Source: Tessaracoccus lapidicaptus | GTDB lineage: Bacteria; Actinomycetota; Actinomycetes; Propionibacteriales; Propionibacteriaceae | NCBI RefSeq assembly: GCF_001693815.1 | Contig: NZ_MBQD01000020.1 | Span: forward strand, 1 to 64,000 | Reading direction: 5' to 3' | DNA length: 64,000 nt | The notes under the pieces: model-generated | The model's database searches: none | Seen by the model: only the letters and a program-made list of their open reading frames with translations | What the model was told of the DNA's origin: nothing | Made by a program: the position numbers and the translations under genes | In this document: in pieces, positions 32,464 through 42,825 of the stretch | How positions within the stretch are numbered: position 1 is the first letter of the stretch | How the letters are laid out: each line of letters starts with the position of its first letter

Positions 32464-33891
32464 ATGGCGTCCACCATGACTGCCCCACACTCGGTCCACA
32501 TCGCCTCCCTCGGCTGCGCGCGCAACGACGTCGACTCCGAGGAGCTCGCCGCCCGTCTCGAGATGGGCGGCTTCCTCCTCGTCGACGACCCGGAGAGCGC
32601 CGAGACCGTGGTGGTCAACACCTGCGGCTTCGTCGAGCAGGCCAAGCAGGACTCCATCAACACGCTCCTGGAGGCCGCCGACCTCAAGTCGGGCGGGCAG
32701 GTCCGCTCGGTGGTGGCCGTCGGCTGCATGGCGGAACGCTACGGCGTCCAGCTCGCCGAGGCGCTCCCGGAGGCCGACGCCGTGCTCGGGTTCGACGACT
32801 ACGTCGACATCGCCGACCGCCTGCGCGGCATCCTCGACGGCGAACGCCACATCTCGCACGTCCCCAGGGACCGCCGGCACCTGCTGCCGCTGACCCCCGC
32901 GGCCAGGCCCGCCGCCGCCCGCGGTGTCGCGGTGCCGGGCCACACCCCGCTGCCCGACGGGCTCGCCCCCGCCACCGGGCCGCGCGCGCTGCGCCGTCGG
33001 CTCGCCGGCGGTCCCTCAGCGTCGCTGAAGATCGCCTCGGGCTGTGACCGGCGCTGCGCGTTCTGCGCCATCCCGGCGTTCCGCGGCTCCTACCTGTCGC
33101 GGCCCGTCGAGGAGGTGGAGGCCGAGGCGCGCTGGCTCGTGGAGCAGGGCGTGCGGGAGGTCTTCCTTGTGTCGGAGAACACCTCGTCCTACGGCAAGGA
33201 CCTCGGCGCCGACCACCGCCTGGAGACCCTGCTGCCGCGCCTGTCGCGCATCGACGGCCTCGACTGGATCCGCGTGTCGTACCTGCAGCCCGCCGAGATC
33301 CGTCCCGGGATGCTGGACGCGATGCTCGGTACGGACAAGGTCGTGCCCTACTTCGACCTCAGCTTCCAGCACGCCTCCCGCTCGGTGCTGCGCGCCATGC
33401 GCCGGTTCGGCGACGCGGACAGCTTCCTCGACCTCATCGGGCGCATCCGCGCGGCCGCACCCGCCGCTGGGATCCGCAGCAACGTCATCGCCGGCTTCCC
33501 CGGCGAGACCGACGCCGACGTGCAGATCCTGCGGGACTTCATCGTCGCAGCCGAGCTCGACGTCATGGGCGTCTTCGGGTACTCCGACGAGGAGGGCACG
33601 GAGGGCGTCACCCTGCCGGGGCACCTGAGCGACGACGAGATCGAGGACCGGCGCGCGTCGCTGGCCGATCTGGCGCTGCAGGTCTGCGAGGCGCGCGCCG
33701 CGGACCGGGTCGGAGAGGATATCGTCGTGCTCGTCGAGAGTGTCGACGAGCAGATCGTCGGCCGCGCGATGCACCAGGGCCCCGAGACCGACGGTGTGGT
33801 CACGCTCGACCGTGAGGCGGCCGTCGGCGACCTGGTGACGGCGACAGTGGTGGACTCGATCGGAATCGATCTGATGGCGGAGGCGACGTGA
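32464..33891 (+). CDS. rimO: Ribosomal protein S12 methylthiotransferase RimO
   Basis: The 475-residue protein has the MTTase Cys triplet ([29 protein letters not shown]) and the radical SAM motif CDRRCAFC within [20 protein letters not shown], followed by a C-terminal TRAM-like region ([20 protein letters not shown]). The Q-D in [12 protein letters not shown] separates RimO from MiaB. A roughly 45-residue Pro/Ala-rich insert precedes the radical SAM core, common in actinobacteria. It methylthiolates Asp on S12. The next gene overlaps by 4 nt. Confidence 0.95.
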   Translation: MASTMTAPHSVHIASLGCARNDVDSEELAARLEMGGFLLVDDPESAETVVVNTCGFVEQAKQDSINTLLEAADLKSGGQVRSVVAVGCMAERYGVQLAEALPEADAVLGFDDYVDIADRLRGILDGERHISHVPRDRRHLLPLTPAARPAAARGVAVPGHTPLPDGLAPATGPRALRRRLAGGPSASLKIASGCDRRCAFCAIPAFRGSYLSRPVEEVEAEARWLVEQGVREVFLVSENTSSYGKDLGADHRLETLLPRLSRIDGLDWIRVSYLQPAEIRPGMLDAMLGTDKVVPYFDLSFQHASRSVLRAMRRFGDADSFLDLIGRIRAAAPAAGIRSNVIAGFPGETDADVQILRDFIVAAELDVMGVFGYSDEEGTEGVTLPGHLSDDEIEDRRASLADLALQVCEARAADRVGEDIVVLVESVDEQIVGRAMHQGPETDGVVTLDREAAVGDLVTATVVDSIGIDLMAEAT

Positions 33892-34505
33892 GCGAACCCC
33901 GACGGGCGACGGACCGGCCGAGCAACTGGAACGTCCCCAACGCCCTGACGGTGGTCAGGATCATCCTCGTCCCCGTCTACGTCGTGCTGCTGTTCGCGGC
34001 GCCGGACGACCTCGGCTGGCGGATCGCCGCCACGGCGGTGTTCGTCGTCGCGATGCTGACCGACCTGGCCGACGGTCACATCGCACGCAGTCGCAACCTC
34101 ATCACCGACTTCGGCAAGCTGTGGGACCCCATCGCCGACAAGGCGCTGACCGGCGCGGCCTTCGTGTCGCTCAGCATCCTCGAGGCGTTCCCCGGCCAGG
34201 TCGGGCTCCCGTGGTTCTTCACCATCATCATCCTCGTGCGCGAGTGGGGGATCACCTGGGTGCGGGCCGCGATCGCCAAGTACGGCATCATGGCGGCCAA
34301 CAAGGGCGGTAAGGCCAAGACGCTGACGCAGTCGCTGGCGCTGATCCTGTTCAGCCTGGGGCTGCAGTTCCTTCCCGGATGGATCCAGGTGGTGGCGTGG
34401 ATCCTGGCGTGGGCAGCCCTCATCCTCACCGTCGTCACCGGCCTTGACTACCTACGGCACGCCTGGAAGATCCGCGCTGACGCCCGGGCGGGGCGGGTAG
34501 GCTGA
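33888..34505 (+). CDS. pgsA: CDP-diacylglycerol--glycerol-3-phosphate phosphatidyltransferase
   Basis: The 205-residue membrane protein has the CDP-alcohol phosphotransferase motif D-x2-D-G-x2-A-R...G-x3-D-x3-D ([20 protein letters not shown], then LWDPIADK) and about five membrane helices. It makes phosphatidylglycerophosphate. The GTG start overlaps the rimO stop. The position between ftsK/rimO and cinA/clgR matches pgsA3 of mycobacteria. Confidence 0.93.
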   Translation: MSEPRRATDRPSNWNVPNALTVVRIILVPVYVVLLFAAPDDLGWRIAATAVFVVAMLTDLADGHIARSRNLITDFGKLWDPIADKALTGAAFVSLSILEAFPGQVGLPWFFTIIILVREWGITWVRAAIAKYGIMAANKGGKAKTLTQSLALILFSLGLQFLPGWIQVVAWILAWAALILTVVTGLDYLRHAWKIRADARAGRVG

Positions 34506-34533
34506 CGGGACCGCACTCGACGAGGAGACTCCC

Positions 34534-35013
34534 ATGACGTTGGCCGCCGACGTGATCGCGAAGATGACCCATCGTTCCGTGACGCTGGCCACGTGCGAGT
34601 CGCTGACCGGAGGTGGCGTCGGTGCGGCGCTCACCTCGGTGCCCGGGGCGTCGGCCGTCTACCGCGGCGGCCTCATCACCTACGCCAGGGACCTCAAGAG
34701 CCGGCTGGCGGGGGTTGACCCTGAACTGATCCAGGCCGAGGGCGTGGTCAACGAACTCACGGCCCTGCAGATGGCCGTCGGCGCCCAGTCGCGGTGCGAC
34801 GCGGACTGGGGGGTGGCCACCACAGGTGTCGCGGGCCCGACCGAGGCGGACGGCGTGAAGGTCGGCACGGTGTGGTTCGCCGTCGTGGGTCCGCGGGTCG
34901 GGATGTCGCCGCCCCCGCAGTACACCGAACTCAAGCACTTCGAGGGAGACCGGGAGACCGTCCGAGCGGCGGCCACCGAGCACGTGTTCGAGATGCTGCT
35001 GCGCGTCCTCTGA
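34534..35013 (+). CDS. pncC: CinA-family nicotinamide-nucleotide amidase
   Basis: The 159-residue protein is only the C-terminal CinA domain: [20 protein letters not shown], then [20 protein letters not shown] and [20 protein letters not shown]. This is the PncC amidase core that deamidates NMN; the N-terminal molybdopterin-type domain of full CinA is absent. ATG at 34534 follows CGAGGAGACTCCC. It precedes the clgR-like gene. Confidence 0.92.
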   Translation: MTLAADVIAKMTHRSVTLATCESLTGGGVGAALTSVPGASAVYRGGLITYARDLKSRLAGVDPELIQAEGVVNELTALQMAVGAQSRCDADWGVATTGVAGPTEADGVKVGTVWFAVVGPRVGMSPPPQYTELKHFEGDRETVRAAATEHVFEMLLRVL

Positions 35014-35120
35014 CCGCACGGGAGCGCTCGCCAGGAATTTCTCCCAGAGGTCGGGAACAAACGGCCCCGGCCAGCGGTTGCAGTGTGTCGAGGGCGGGCA
35101 CACAGCTCGCCGGTTGGGAT

Positions 35121-35405
35121 ATGGAAGCCGTGAAGACGATTCTGATTCGTAAGGTGATGGGCGAAACTCTCCGGGAGCTCCGGATGGGCGCCGGCATGAC
35201 CCTGCGAGAGGTCTCCATGGCCAGCATGGTCTCGCTGGGCTACCTCTCCGAGATCGAACGCGGCCACAAGGAGGCGTCGAGCGAGGTGCTGTTCGCCATC
35301 GCGTCCGCGCTCGACGTGTCCCTGTCCGAGCTGATGATCGCGATCAGCGGCAAGCTCGCGGCGCTCGAGGCGGCCCGTGTGCCGCGCGTGGCGGTCGCCG
35401 CCTGA
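35121..35405 (+). CDS. clgR: ClgR-type XRE regulator
   Basis: The 94-residue protein has a Cro/C1 [23 protein letters not shown], then [20 protein letters not shown] and [20 protein letters not shown]. The [12 protein letters not shown] core is characteristic of ClgR, the activator of clp protease genes in actinobacteria, and the location after pgsA/cinA matches Rv2745c. ATG at 35121 is used; GTG at 35133 is an alternative. It lacks a separate C-terminal domain, as expected. Confidence 0.9.
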   Translation: MEAVKTILIRKVMGETLRELRMGAGMTLREVSMASMVSLGYLSEIERGHKEASSEVLFAIASALDVSLSELMIAISGKLAALEAARVPRVAVAA

Positions 35406-35407
35406 CG

Positions 35408-36205
35408 TCAGCTCGGCGCGTCCACCACGTGCACCTCGACGCCCGCGTCGCGTAGCCGCTGCAGTTCGTCGGCCGGGGCCCCCGAGTCGGTGACCACCAC
35501 GTGGACCTCCGAGATGTCGGCCATCTTCGCCAACGTCGGCCTGCCGACCTTCGACGAGTCGACGGCGACGATCACCCGCTGCGAGCGCTCGATCATCGCG
35601 TAGTTCGTCCGAGCCTCGATCTCGTCGTGGGTCGTCAGGCCCTCGGCGGCCGTGAGCCCGTCGACCCCGACGACGGCCGTGCCGACGTTGACCATCTTCA
35701 TGGTCTGCTCCGCGAGGGAGCCGACGAGCTCCAACGAACTCGACCGCAGCACGCCGCCCGCGATGAGGACTCTCGCCTGGCCCTGCTCGGCGGCCTCCAG
35801 GCCGATGCTGATCGAGTTGGTGATGATCGTGAGGTCGTTGCGGTCGTGCAGCGCGCGCAGGACCTCGGCCGTCGTCGTGCCGCCCGTCAGCCCGATGGCG
35901 TGCTTGCCGTGGGGGATGAGCTCGGCGACCGCGCGGGCGATCCGCCGTTTGGCCTCCTGGTTGCGCCCGTCGCGGAGCCGCACGGGCAACTCGCGGTTGC
36001 CCTTGGCCGGCCGGGCCCCCCCATGCGTCCGGTCGAGGAGTCCCTGCGCCGCGAGCACCGCGACGTCGCGGCGGATGGTGGCCGCCGACGCCCCGAGTTC
36101 CTGCGCGAGCAGGGACAGGGGGAGCGGGCCGCGGTCGTTGAGCATGGCCAACAGCGCGACCATGCGGTCCGAGCGCTTGTGCGACGGGACCCCTGGTGCG
36201 TTCAT
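35408..36205 (-). CDS. DeoR/GlpR-family transcriptional regulator
   Basis: The 265-residue protein has a DeoR helix-turn-helix (PLSLLAQELGASAATIRRDV, then LLDRTHGGARPAKG) and the sugar-phosphate sensor domain (IGLTGGTTTAEVLRAL, then LTIITNSISIGLEAAEQGQA, then VGVDGLTAAEGLTTHDEIEA). It probably represses a carbohydrate-use operon elsewhere; no such genes are next to it. ATG at 36205 has GAGGAG seven bases upstream and is preferred over ATG at 36256. It interrupts the clgR-to-recA order seen in relatives. Confidence 0.92.
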   Translation of the reverse strand: MNAPGVPSHKRSDRMVALLAMLNDRGPLPLSLLAQELGASAATIRRDVAVLAAQGLLDRTHGGARPAKGNRELPVRLRDGRNQEAKRRIARAVAELIPHGKHAIGLTGGTTTAEVLRALHDRNDLTIITNSISIGLEAAEQGQARVLIAGGVLRSSSLELVGSLAEQTMKMVNVGTAVVGVDGLTAAEGLTTHDEIEARTNYAMIERSQRVIVAVDSSKVGRPTLAKMADISEVHVVVTDSGAPADELQRLRDAGVEVHVVDAPS

Positions 36206-36341
36206 GCGCGACTGCTCCTCTGCGTCGGGCGGGTGTCCGCCGTGCTCACTTGCCATGCGCGAGCGTACAACGGATTGTGCGCGTTCGCGCGACGATTGAG
36301 CACAGTCGGCGACCGGTTGACGGGGCGGGTACGGTGGCGGC

Positions 36342-36536
36342 GTGCGTGAGGTCGAGCTGTGGCAGCGGATGGGCGAGGTGCTGCCCGGCGGTTACGCCTC
36401 CGTGTGGGCCGACCAGGTCGTGCTGGCCGATCTCGGCGGGCGGACCGTCCGCGAGGCGCTCGCGGCCGCCGTGCCGTGCAAGCGCATCTGGCGCGCGGTG
36501 TGGCGGCAGCTCAAGCTCCCCGACCGCCTGCGCTGA
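36342..36536 (+). CDS. DUF3046 protein
   Basis: The 64-residue protein begins with REVELWQRMGEVLPGGYASV and ends with CKRIWRAVWRQLKLPDRLR, matching DUF3046. Such proteins sit directly before recA in many actinobacteria. The function is unknown; the basic C-terminus could contact nucleic acid. GTG start at 36342. The recA SOS box lies 33 bp after the stop. Confidence 0.9.
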   Translation: MREVELWQRMGEVLPGGYASVWADQVVLADLGGRTVREALAAAVPCKRIWRAVWRQLKLPDRLR

Positions 36537-36568
36537 CCCGCCGACACGCCGCCGTGGCGACGCGCCAA

Positions 36569-36591
36569 TCGAACGGGTGTTCGGGTAGGCT
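36569..36591 (+). promoter_or_regulatory. SOS box and promoter region of recA
   Basis: TCGAACGGGTGTTCGG (36569-36584) matches the actinobacterial LexA site TCGAAC-N4-GTTCGA at 11 of 12 fixed positions. TAGGCT at 36586-36591 is a possible -10. The site is about 130 bp before the recA start, leaving a long leader. Confidence 0.8.
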
Positions 36592-36711
36592 GTGCCTCAG
36601 TTCTCCACAGGAGACGGCGCGGACGGGAAATTGTCGGTGGCCCTTCCTAGTGTGAGGGTCGACATCGTTACACCTGGCCGAACACCCCGGTCCAGTCAGA
36701 GAGGACACCCC

Positions 36712-37755
36712 ATGGCCGTTGCGGACCGTACCAAGGCGCTCGAGGCAGCCCTGGCCCAGATCGAGAAGGCCCACGGCAAGGGCTCCGTCATGCGCCTCGG
36801 CGAGGACACGCGCCAGCCGATCGACATCATCCCCACCGGGTCCGTGGCGCTGGACGTCGCGCTCGGCATCGGCGGGCTGCCGCGTGGCCGCATCGTGGAG
36901 ATCTACGGCCCGGAGTCGAGCGGTAAGACGACGGTGGCCCTGCATGCCATCGCCAACGCGCAGCGCGGCGGCGGCATCTGCGCGTTCATCGACGCGGAGC
37001 ACGCGCTGGACCCGGACTACGCCCAGAAGCTCGGCGTCAACACCGACGAACTGCTCGTGTCCCAGCCGGACAACGGCGAGCAGGCGCTCGAGATCGCCGA
37101 CACGCTGGTGCGTTCGGGCGCCCTGTCGCTCATCGTCATCGACTCCGTGGCCGCGCTGACGCCGCGTGCCGAGATCGAGGGGGAGATGGGGGACTCGCAC
37201 GTGGGCCTGCAGGCGCGGCTCATGTCGCAGGCGCTGCGCAAGATGACCGGAGCCCTGAAGTCCACCAACACGTCCGCCATCTTCATCAACCAGCTCCGCG
37301 AGAAGATCGGCGTCATGTTCGGCAGCCCCGAGACCACCACCGGTGGCCGGGCGCTGAAGTTCTACTCGTCGGTCCGCATGGACGTGCGTCGCATCGAGAC
37401 GCTCAAGGACGGCACGGAGATGGTGGGCAACCGCACCCGCGTGAAGGTGGTCAAGAACAAGGTGGCCCCGCCGTTCAAGCAGGCCGAGTTCGACATCATC
37501 TACGGCGAGGGCATCTCCCGCGAGGGCAGCCTCATCGACATGGGCGTGGACGCCGGCATCATCCGCAAGGCGGGCGCCTGGTTCACCTACGAGTCCGATC
37601 AGCTGGGCCAAGGCAAGGAGAACGCCCGCACGTTCCTCAAGAACAACCCGGACGTGGCGGCGGAGATCGAGCGCCGCATCCGGCTCCACCTGGGCGTGGA
37701 TAAGGAGGCGGTCCCGGAGGGCGTGGATCCGGCCACCGGCGAAGTTGACTTCTGA
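36712..37755 (+). CDS. recA: Recombinase RecA
   Basis: The 347-residue protein has Walker [10 protein letters not shown] (residues 66-74), [33 protein letters not shown], the L2 region [20 protein letters not shown] and a normal acidic C-terminal end. It forms the strand-exchange filament and triggers LexA self-cleavage. ATG at 36712 follows GAGAGGAC. No intein is present. The recX start overlaps its end by 11 nt. Confidence 0.98.
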   Translation: MAVADRTKALEAALAQIEKAHGKGSVMRLGEDTRQPIDIIPTGSVALDVALGIGGLPRGRIVEIYGPESSGKTTVALHAIANAQRGGGICAFIDAEHALDPDYAQKLGVNTDELLVSQPDNGEQALEIADTLVRSGALSLIVIDSVAALTPRAEIEGEMGDSHVGLQARLMSQALRKMTGALKSTNTSAIFINQLREKIGVMFGSPETTTGGRALKFYSSVRMDVRRIETLKDGTEMVGNRTRVKVVKNKVAPPFKQAEFDIIYGEGISREGSLIDMGVDAGIIRKAGAWFTYESDQLGQGKENARTFLKNNPDVAAEIERRIRLHLGVDKEAVPEGVDPATGEVDF

Positions 37756-38251
37756 GTCCGAACGGGCCACCCAGGTCGAGGTGGCCCGCAAGATCGCGCT
37801 TGATCTCCTGTCCGTCCGCCAACGCTCCGCGGAGGAGCTGCGGCGGGCCATGGCGAAGCGCAACGTCCCCGAGGACGTCGCCGAGGAGATCCTCGAGCGG
37901 TTCCAGGACGTGGGCCTCATCAACGACGCCGCGTTCGCAGCGGCCTTGACGGCCTCCCGGTCCGAGTACTCCCTCCGCGGGCGCCGTCGCATCCGGCAGG
38001 AGCTCCAGGCCAAGGGCGTCAGCCGCGAGCTGGCGGACGAGGCCCTGGCGTCGCTGCCCCCCGAGGACGAGCGGGCTGCGGCGCTCGCGCTCGCTGAACG
38101 TCGCGCCCGGTCGCTGTCCGGCCTGGAGCCGCACGTGGCCCGCCGGCGGTTGATGGGAATCCTGGCGCGCCGCGGATTCCCCGGCAACATGGTCTCCTCG
38201 GTGACCGACGAGGTCCTCGGCCGGTGGACCGACGCCGACCACGGCTGTTGA
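37745..38251 (+). CDS. recX: Regulatory protein RecX
   Basis: The 168-residue helical protein has tandem RecX repeats: [60 protein letters not shown] and [18 protein letters not shown]. It caps RecA filaments and tempers the SOS response. The best start is TTG at 37745 inside the recA end; GTG near 37781 would give a shorter protein. Translationally coupled to recA. Confidence 0.92.
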   Translation: MTSESERATQVEVARKIALDLLSVRQRSAEELRRAMAKRNVPEDVAEEILERFQDVGLINDAAFAAALTASRSEYSLRGRRRIRQELQAKGVSRELADEALASLPPEDERAAALALAERRARSLSGLEPHVARRRLMGILARRGFPGNMVSSVTDEVLGRWTDADHGC

Positions 38252-38309
38252 GTTTTCCACAGGTCAGGAATAGGCTCGACGCCAAGGTCCACGGACCCCG
38301 CATAAACCC

Positions 38310-38417
38310 GCCCGGATCGCCGGGCACAGTGAAACGACACTCACCAGCGGCCTCGGCCGCTGTCTGACTCCGTGCGTGGCGGCGCTGCCGCCGCGTCTCG
38401 CCGACCCCGAAGGTCGG
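38310..38417 (+). promoter_or_regulatory. Structured leader with four hairpins before rny
   Basis: Four perfect short hairpins follow one another: GCCCGG-ATCG-CCGGGC (38310-38325), CAGCGGCC-TC-GGCCGCTG (38345-38362), GGCGGC-GCT-GCCGCC (38378-38392) and CCGACC-CCGAA-GGTCGG (38401-38417). None is followed by a U-run. They could terminate recX transcripts or form a structured 5' leader of the RNase Y mRNA. Confidence 0.5.
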
Positions 38418-38482
38418 TCGTCTGCTGACCGGTGTGTGCGGCGTGCGCGGGACCGGGAGGTTCGCAGACAACAGGAGGCGCC

Positions 38483-40090
38483 GTGCCCGAGCTCGGATGG
38501 ATCGTCGCAGGCGTGGTCGTGGTCGCCGCCGCCGTTCTGGCGTGGCTGCTGTGGCGGGCCACCGTCCGCAACCGGCTCGAGCGGGACTCGTGGGAACGCC
38601 GGTCCCGCGCGGACATGGCCTCGATCCGCGAGTCGGCCCAGGCGGCCGCGGAGACCATCCGCGCCGACGCCGAGCGGCTGCTCGCCCAGGCGCAGGAGCG
38701 GGCCCGCGAGGCCCTCGACGACGTGGAGCGGCGGCGCGGCGAGATGGAGGCCTCCCTCACCGCCCAGCGCGCCGAGCTGCGCGAGGTCCGGGCCACGCAG
38801 GAGCGGCGCGAGTCGCGTCTGCATGAGCGCGAGGACCGGGTGTCGGCTGAGGCCGAGGGCCTGGAGTCCAGGGCGCAGCGGCTCGAGGCCCAGCGCACGC
38901 AGTTGAAGGAGCAGCGCGAGGCCCTGCGCCTCGAGCGCGACCAGGTGCACGCGGAACTCGAGCGCGTGGCCGGGCTCACCGTCGCCGAGGCGAAGGCCGA
39001 GGTGCTCGCCGAGGCGGAGCGGCAGGCCAAGCTGACGGCCACCGCCCTGGCCCGCGACATCGAGGGCGCGGCGAAGCGGGAGGCCGACAAGCTGGCCCGC
39101 TCCATCATCGTCACGGCCATCCAGCGCGTCGCCTCCGAACAGACCAGCGAGTCCGTCGTCTCCACCGTCGATCTCCCCAGCGACGACATGAAGGGCCGCA
39201 TCATCGGCCGCGAGGGCCGCAACATCCGCGCCTTCGAGCAGATCACCGGCGTCAACGTGCTCATCGACGACACCCCCGAGTCGGTGCTGCTCAGCAGCTT
39301 CGACCCGGTCCGCCGCGAGATCGCCCGCCTCACGCTCACCGACCTCGTCGCCGACGGGCGGATCCACCCCGCCCGCATCGAGGAGGTCTACGAGCGGGCC
39401 GAGCGGCGCATCCACGAGCGGATCGAACGCGAGGCCGAGGACGCGCTCACCGAGGTGGGCATCGTCGACCTCCATCCCGACCTCGTGCCCATCCTGGGGT
39501 CGCTGGCCTACCGGACGTCCTACGGCCAGAACGTGCTGCGGCACCTGGTCGAGTGCGCGCACCTGGCCGGGGTCATGGCCGCCGAACTCGGCCTCGACGT
39601 CGCTACGTGCAAGCGGGCCGCCTTCCTGCACGACATCGGCAAGGCGCTCACCCACGAGGTCGAGGGGCCGCACGCGCTCATCGGAGCCGAACTGCTGCGC
39701 AAGCACGGCGAGCATGAAGACATCGTCCACGCCGTCGAGGCCCACCACAACGAGGTCGAGCCCCGCACCGTCGAGGCCGTCCTCACCCAGGCGGCCGACG
39801 CCATCTCCGGGTCACGGCCGGGAGCCCGTCGGGAGTCGCTCGAGGCGTACGTCGAGCGCATGGAGAACCTGGAGGGCATCGCCCTGGCCCACGAGGGCGT
39901 GCTGCGGGCCTACGCCATGCAGGCCGGCCGCGAGGTGCGGATCATGGTGGCGCCCGACCAGGTCGACGACGCCGGCGCGCACGCGCTGGCCCGCGACATC
40001 GCCGCGGAGGTCGAGCGCAACCTCAGCTACCCCGGGCAGATCCGGATCACCGTGGTGCGCGAGTCGCGCGCCACGGAGACCGCCCACTGA
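38483..40090 (+). CDS. rny: Ribonuclease Y
   Basis: The 535-residue protein has an N-terminal membrane anchor (GWIVAGVVVVAAAVLAWLLW), a long charged coiled coil (about residues 25-200), a KH domain (DMKGRIIGREGRNIRAFEQI) and an HD domain (AAFLHDIGKALTHEVEGPHA). RNase Y is a membrane-bound endonuclease that starts mRNA decay. GTG at 38483 has GGAGG five bases upstream. Length matches the family. Confidence 0.95.
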   Translation: MPELGWIVAGVVVVAAAVLAWLLWRATVRNRLERDSWERRSRADMASIRESAQAAAETIRADAERLLAQAQERAREALDDVERRRGEMEASLTAQRAELREVRATQERRESRLHEREDRVSAEAEGLESRAQRLEAQRTQLKEQREALRLERDQVHAELERVAGLTVAEAKAEVLAEAERQAKLTATALARDIEGAAKREADKLARSIIVTAIQRVASEQTSESVVSTVDLPSDDMKGRIIGREGRNIRAFEQITGVNVLIDDTPESVLLSSFDPVRREIARLTLTDLVADGRIHPARIEEVYERAERRIHERIEREAEDALTEVGIVDLHPDLVPILGSLAYRTSYGQNVLRHLVECAHLAGVMAAELGLDVATCKRAAFLHDIGKALTHEVEGPHALIGAELLRKHGEHEDIVHAVEAHHNEVEPRTVEAVLTQAADAISGSRPGARRESLEAYVERMENLEGIALAHEGVLRAYAMQAGREVRIMVAPDQVDDAGAHALARDIAAEVERNLSYPGQIRITVVRESRATETAH

Positions 40091-40094
40091 CGGG

Positions 40095-40973
40095 TCAGGA
40101 GACCCGGAAGCCCCACACCGAACGCGAGCCCTGGCCCGGCTCCAGCACGATGAGACCGTCGTGCGTGGGACCCTCGTTGAAGGCGTCCGGACCGCAGGTC
40201 ATCGGCTCCACCGCCAGTGCCACGCGGTCCGGGTGCGTGAACACCTGGCCCCACGGCAGCGACTCGTCCGCCCACAGGGTCACGGTCCTGCCGCCGGTGG
40301 TCACCGAGAGTTCCCAGGCGCCGTCGGCGCCGGTGAGCGCGGTGTCGAACTCGGTGTCGCCGACGGGGCGCGCGCTGCGGAAGTCGTGCTCCGGGGTCAC
40401 GTCCGCGACCTCGATCGGCAGCAGGCGCTCGGGGTCGACGAGCAGTTCCTTGGCGAACGGGAGACTGAGTTCGGCGGTCGCGACGTCCGCCTTCAGGTAC
40501 GGATGCGCGCCGTAGCCGTACGGGGCGCGGGTGGCGCCGACGTTCGTGACCTCGACCGTGACCGTCAGCCCGTCCTCGCCCACGCGGTGCCCGATCGTCG
40601 CCTCCAGGACCGCGTTCCAGCCGCGCTGCGGGTAGTAGCGCGACGTGAGGACCACCTCGTCGTCGGTGTGGGAGACGAGCTGCCACGCGACGCCCTCGTT
40701 GAGACCGTGCAGCGCCGTCGTGCGGGGAACCTCCGTGATCGGCAGCTGGTACTGCGCGCCGTCGAAGGTGTAGCGGCCGTCGCGGATGCGGTTGGGCCAG
40801 GGGAGCAGCTGGCGGCCCATCGAACCCGAGGGGGCCTCGTCGGCCGCGAACGTCCACAGCACCTCCTCGCCGTCGAGCGTCAGGGAGCGCAGCGTGGCGC
40901 CGACCTCGGTGACGACGGCGCCGTAGCGGCCGTGGCTGATGGAGTACTGCGTGCCGGTGGGGTTCAACGTCAT
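40095..40973 (-). CDS. Aldose 1-epimerase (galactose mutarotase) family protein
   Basis: The 292-residue protein has the mutarotase features: SHGRYGAVVTEVGATLRSLT, RQLLPWPNRIRDGRYTFDGA, TALHGLNEGVAW (first catalytic His), YGYGAHPYLK (second His) and ALAVEPMTCGPDAFN followed by VLEPGQ. It interconverts sugar anomers or acts on a hexose-6-phosphate. The 3' end is 4 nt from the rny stop, convergent. No sugar operon is adjacent. Confidence 0.9.
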   Translation of the reverse strand: MTLNPTGTQYSISHGRYGAVVTEVGATLRSLTLDGEEVLWTFAADEAPSGSMGRQLLPWPNRIRDGRYTFDGAQYQLPITEVPRTTALHGLNEGVAWQLVSHTDDEVVLTSRYYPQRGWNAVLEATIGHRVGEDGLTVTVEVTNVGATRAPYGYGAHPYLKADVATAELSLPFAKELLVDPERLLPIEVADVTPEHDFRSARPVGDTEFDTALTGADGAWELSVTTGGRTVTLWADESLPWGQVFTHPDRVALAVEPMTCGPDAFNEGPTHDGLIVLEPGQGSRSVWGFRVS

Positions 40974-41037
40974 GGCCAGAGCCTACGACAGCCGTGATTC
41001 GGCCGCCCCCCACCACCGCGTTTAGCATGGTGGGACC

Positions 41038-42531
41038 ATGGCAGACCCACGCACGTACCACGTCATCACCTACGGGTGTCAGATGAACGTCCACGACTCC
41101 GAGCGCATCAGCGGGCTCCTGGAGGAGGCCGGCCTCGCGCGGGCCGAGGGACGCTCCGAGGCGCTGGGCGCCGGCGCCGACGTCGTGGTGTTCAACACGT
41201 GTGCGGTGCGCGAGAACGCGGACAACCGGCTCTACGGCAACCTCGGCCACATGGCCCGGATCAAGGCCGAGCATCCGGGCCTGCAGATCGCCGTCGGCGG
41301 CTGCATGGCGCAGAAGGATCGGGACGTCATCCTGCGCAAGGCGCCGTGGGTCGACGTGGTGTTCGGCACCCACAACGTAGGCTCCCTGCCGACCCTCCTG
41401 GAACGGGCGCGGGTCGAGCGCGAGGCGCAGATCGAGATCAAGGAGGCGCTCGAGACGTTCCCGAGCAACCTGCCCAGCCGGCGCGAATCGCCGTACTCGG
41501 CGTGGGTGTCGATCTCGGTGGGCTGCAACAACACCTGCACGTTCTGCATCGTCCCGGCGCTGCGTGGCCGCGAGGCAGACCGTCGGCCCGGCGACATCCT
41601 CGCCGAGATCGAGATGCTGGTGGACCAGGGCGTGCAGGAGATCACGCTGCTGGGCCAGAACGTCAACGCGTACGGGGTCGAGTTCGGGGACCGGCAGGCG
41701 TTCGCGAAGCTGTTGCGCGCCTGCGGCACGATCGACGGGCTGGAGCGCGTCCGGTTCACCTCGCCGCATCCCAAGGACTTCACCGACGACGTCATCGACG
41801 CCATGGCCGACACCCCCAACGTCATGCCGCAGCTGCACATGCCGCTGCAGTCGGGGTCGGACCGCATCCTCAAGGCGATGCGGCGGTCCTATCGGTCCGA
41901 GCGGTTCCTCGGCATCCTCGACCGGGTGCGCCTCGCGATGCCCGAGGCGGCCATCACCACCGACATCATCGTCGGCTTCCCCGGCGAGACGGAAGAGGAC
42001 TTCCTGGCCACCATGGACGTCGTCCGCCGCGCACGCTTCTCGGCGGCGTTCACGTTCCAGTACTCGATCCGGCCCGGCACCCCTGCGGCGACGATGCCCG
42101 ATCAGGTGCCCAAGGCGGTCACGCAGGAGCGCTATGAGCGGCTGGTGGACCTCGTCAACGAGGTGGCCTGGGAAGAGAACCGGCGCTTCGCCGGGCAGGA
42201 CGTCGAGGTGATGTTCGCCACCGGCGAGGGGCGCAAGGACGCCGAGACCAATAGGATGAGCGGCAGGGCCAGGGACAACCGCCTGGTGCACGTCGCGGTG
42301 CCGGAAGATCCGGCGCTTCGCCCCCGGCCGGGCGACATCGCCACCGTGCGGGTCACCCACGCCGCGCCGCACCACCTCAATTCGGATGAGCTGCCGCGCA
42401 ACCTGCGCCGCACGCGGGGCGGTGACGCGTGGGAGGCCGCGACGCTGGGCCCCCGCCCGGTGGGCGTCGGGCTGGGACTGCCGACGGTAGGTCGGCCCGA
42501 CCCGCTGCCCGCCGCCACCGGCTGCGGCTGA
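41038..42531 (+). CDS. miaB: tRNA-2-methylthio-N6-isopentenyladenosine synthase MiaB
   Basis: The 497-residue protein has the MTTase Cys residues ([40 protein letters not shown]), the radical SAM motif CNNTCTFC in [20 protein letters not shown] and GQNVNAYG. It adds the methylthio group to i6A37 of tRNA. The protein carries about 55 extra residues after the TRAM domain, a Pro/Gly-rich tail of unknown role. It precedes miaA, whose product makes its substrate. Confidence 0.96.
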   Translation: MADPRTYHVITYGCQMNVHDSERISGLLEEAGLARAEGRSEALGAGADVVVFNTCAVRENADNRLYGNLGHMARIKAEHPGLQIAVGGCMAQKDRDVILRKAPWVDVVFGTHNVGSLPTLLERARVEREAQIEIKEALETFPSNLPSRRESPYSAWVSISVGCNNTCTFCIVPALRGREADRRPGDILAEIEMLVDQGVQEITLLGQNVNAYGVEFGDRQAFAKLLRACGTIDGLERVRFTSPHPKDFTDDVIDAMADTPNVMPQLHMPLQSGSDRILKAMRRSYRSERFLGILDRVRLAMPEAAITTDIIVGFPGETEEDFLATMDVVRRARFSAAFTFQYSIRPGTPAATMPDQVPKAVTQERYERLVDLVNEVAWEENRRFAGQDVEVMFATGEGRKDAETNRMSGRARDNRLVHVAVPEDPALRPRPGDIATVRVTHAAPHHLNSDELPRNLRRTRGGDAWEAATLGPRPVGVGLGLPTVGRPDPLPAATGCG

Positions 42532-42532
42532 G

Positions 42533-42733
42533 TCAGCGCTGCGGCGGATCCTGGTCGGCGTCGTCGTTCATCCGGTCCAGGTGCTCGTTGGCCAGGTCCT
42601 GCGCCCGGTCCACGTGCTCGGCGTACCGGCCGCCGGTGCGTGCGTCGAGGACATCGCCGGCCTTCTCGATGCCGCCCTCGACCTGCTCCTCGTGCTGCTT
42701 GGCCAGGTCACCCAGGTTGTCGAACAGTCCCAT
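42533..42733 (-). CDS. MT0933/Rv0909-like antitoxin-family protein
   Basis: The 66-residue protein reads GLFDNLGDLAKQHEEQVEGG, then IEKAGDVLDARTGGRYAEHV, then DRAQDLANEHLDRM. This is the pattern of the MT0933_antitox family, whose mycobacterial members pair with SRPBCC-type toxins. No toxin gene lies next to it: neighbours are miaB and miaA. ATG at 42733 follows AGAGAGGAACCGTC. It may be a solitary stress protein rather than an antitoxin. Confidence 0.75.
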   Translation of the reverse strand: MGLFDNLGDLAKQHEEQVEGGIEKAGDVLDARTGGRYAEHVDRAQDLANEHLDRMNDDADQDPPQR

Positions 42734-42825
42734 GACGGTTCCTCTCTTGTAGCGGATGGCCCCATGATGCCCCGGTCGGGGGTCGCGGCCAAGGGTCTGG
42801 GGCGGGCGATGGCACACTGGCAGGC

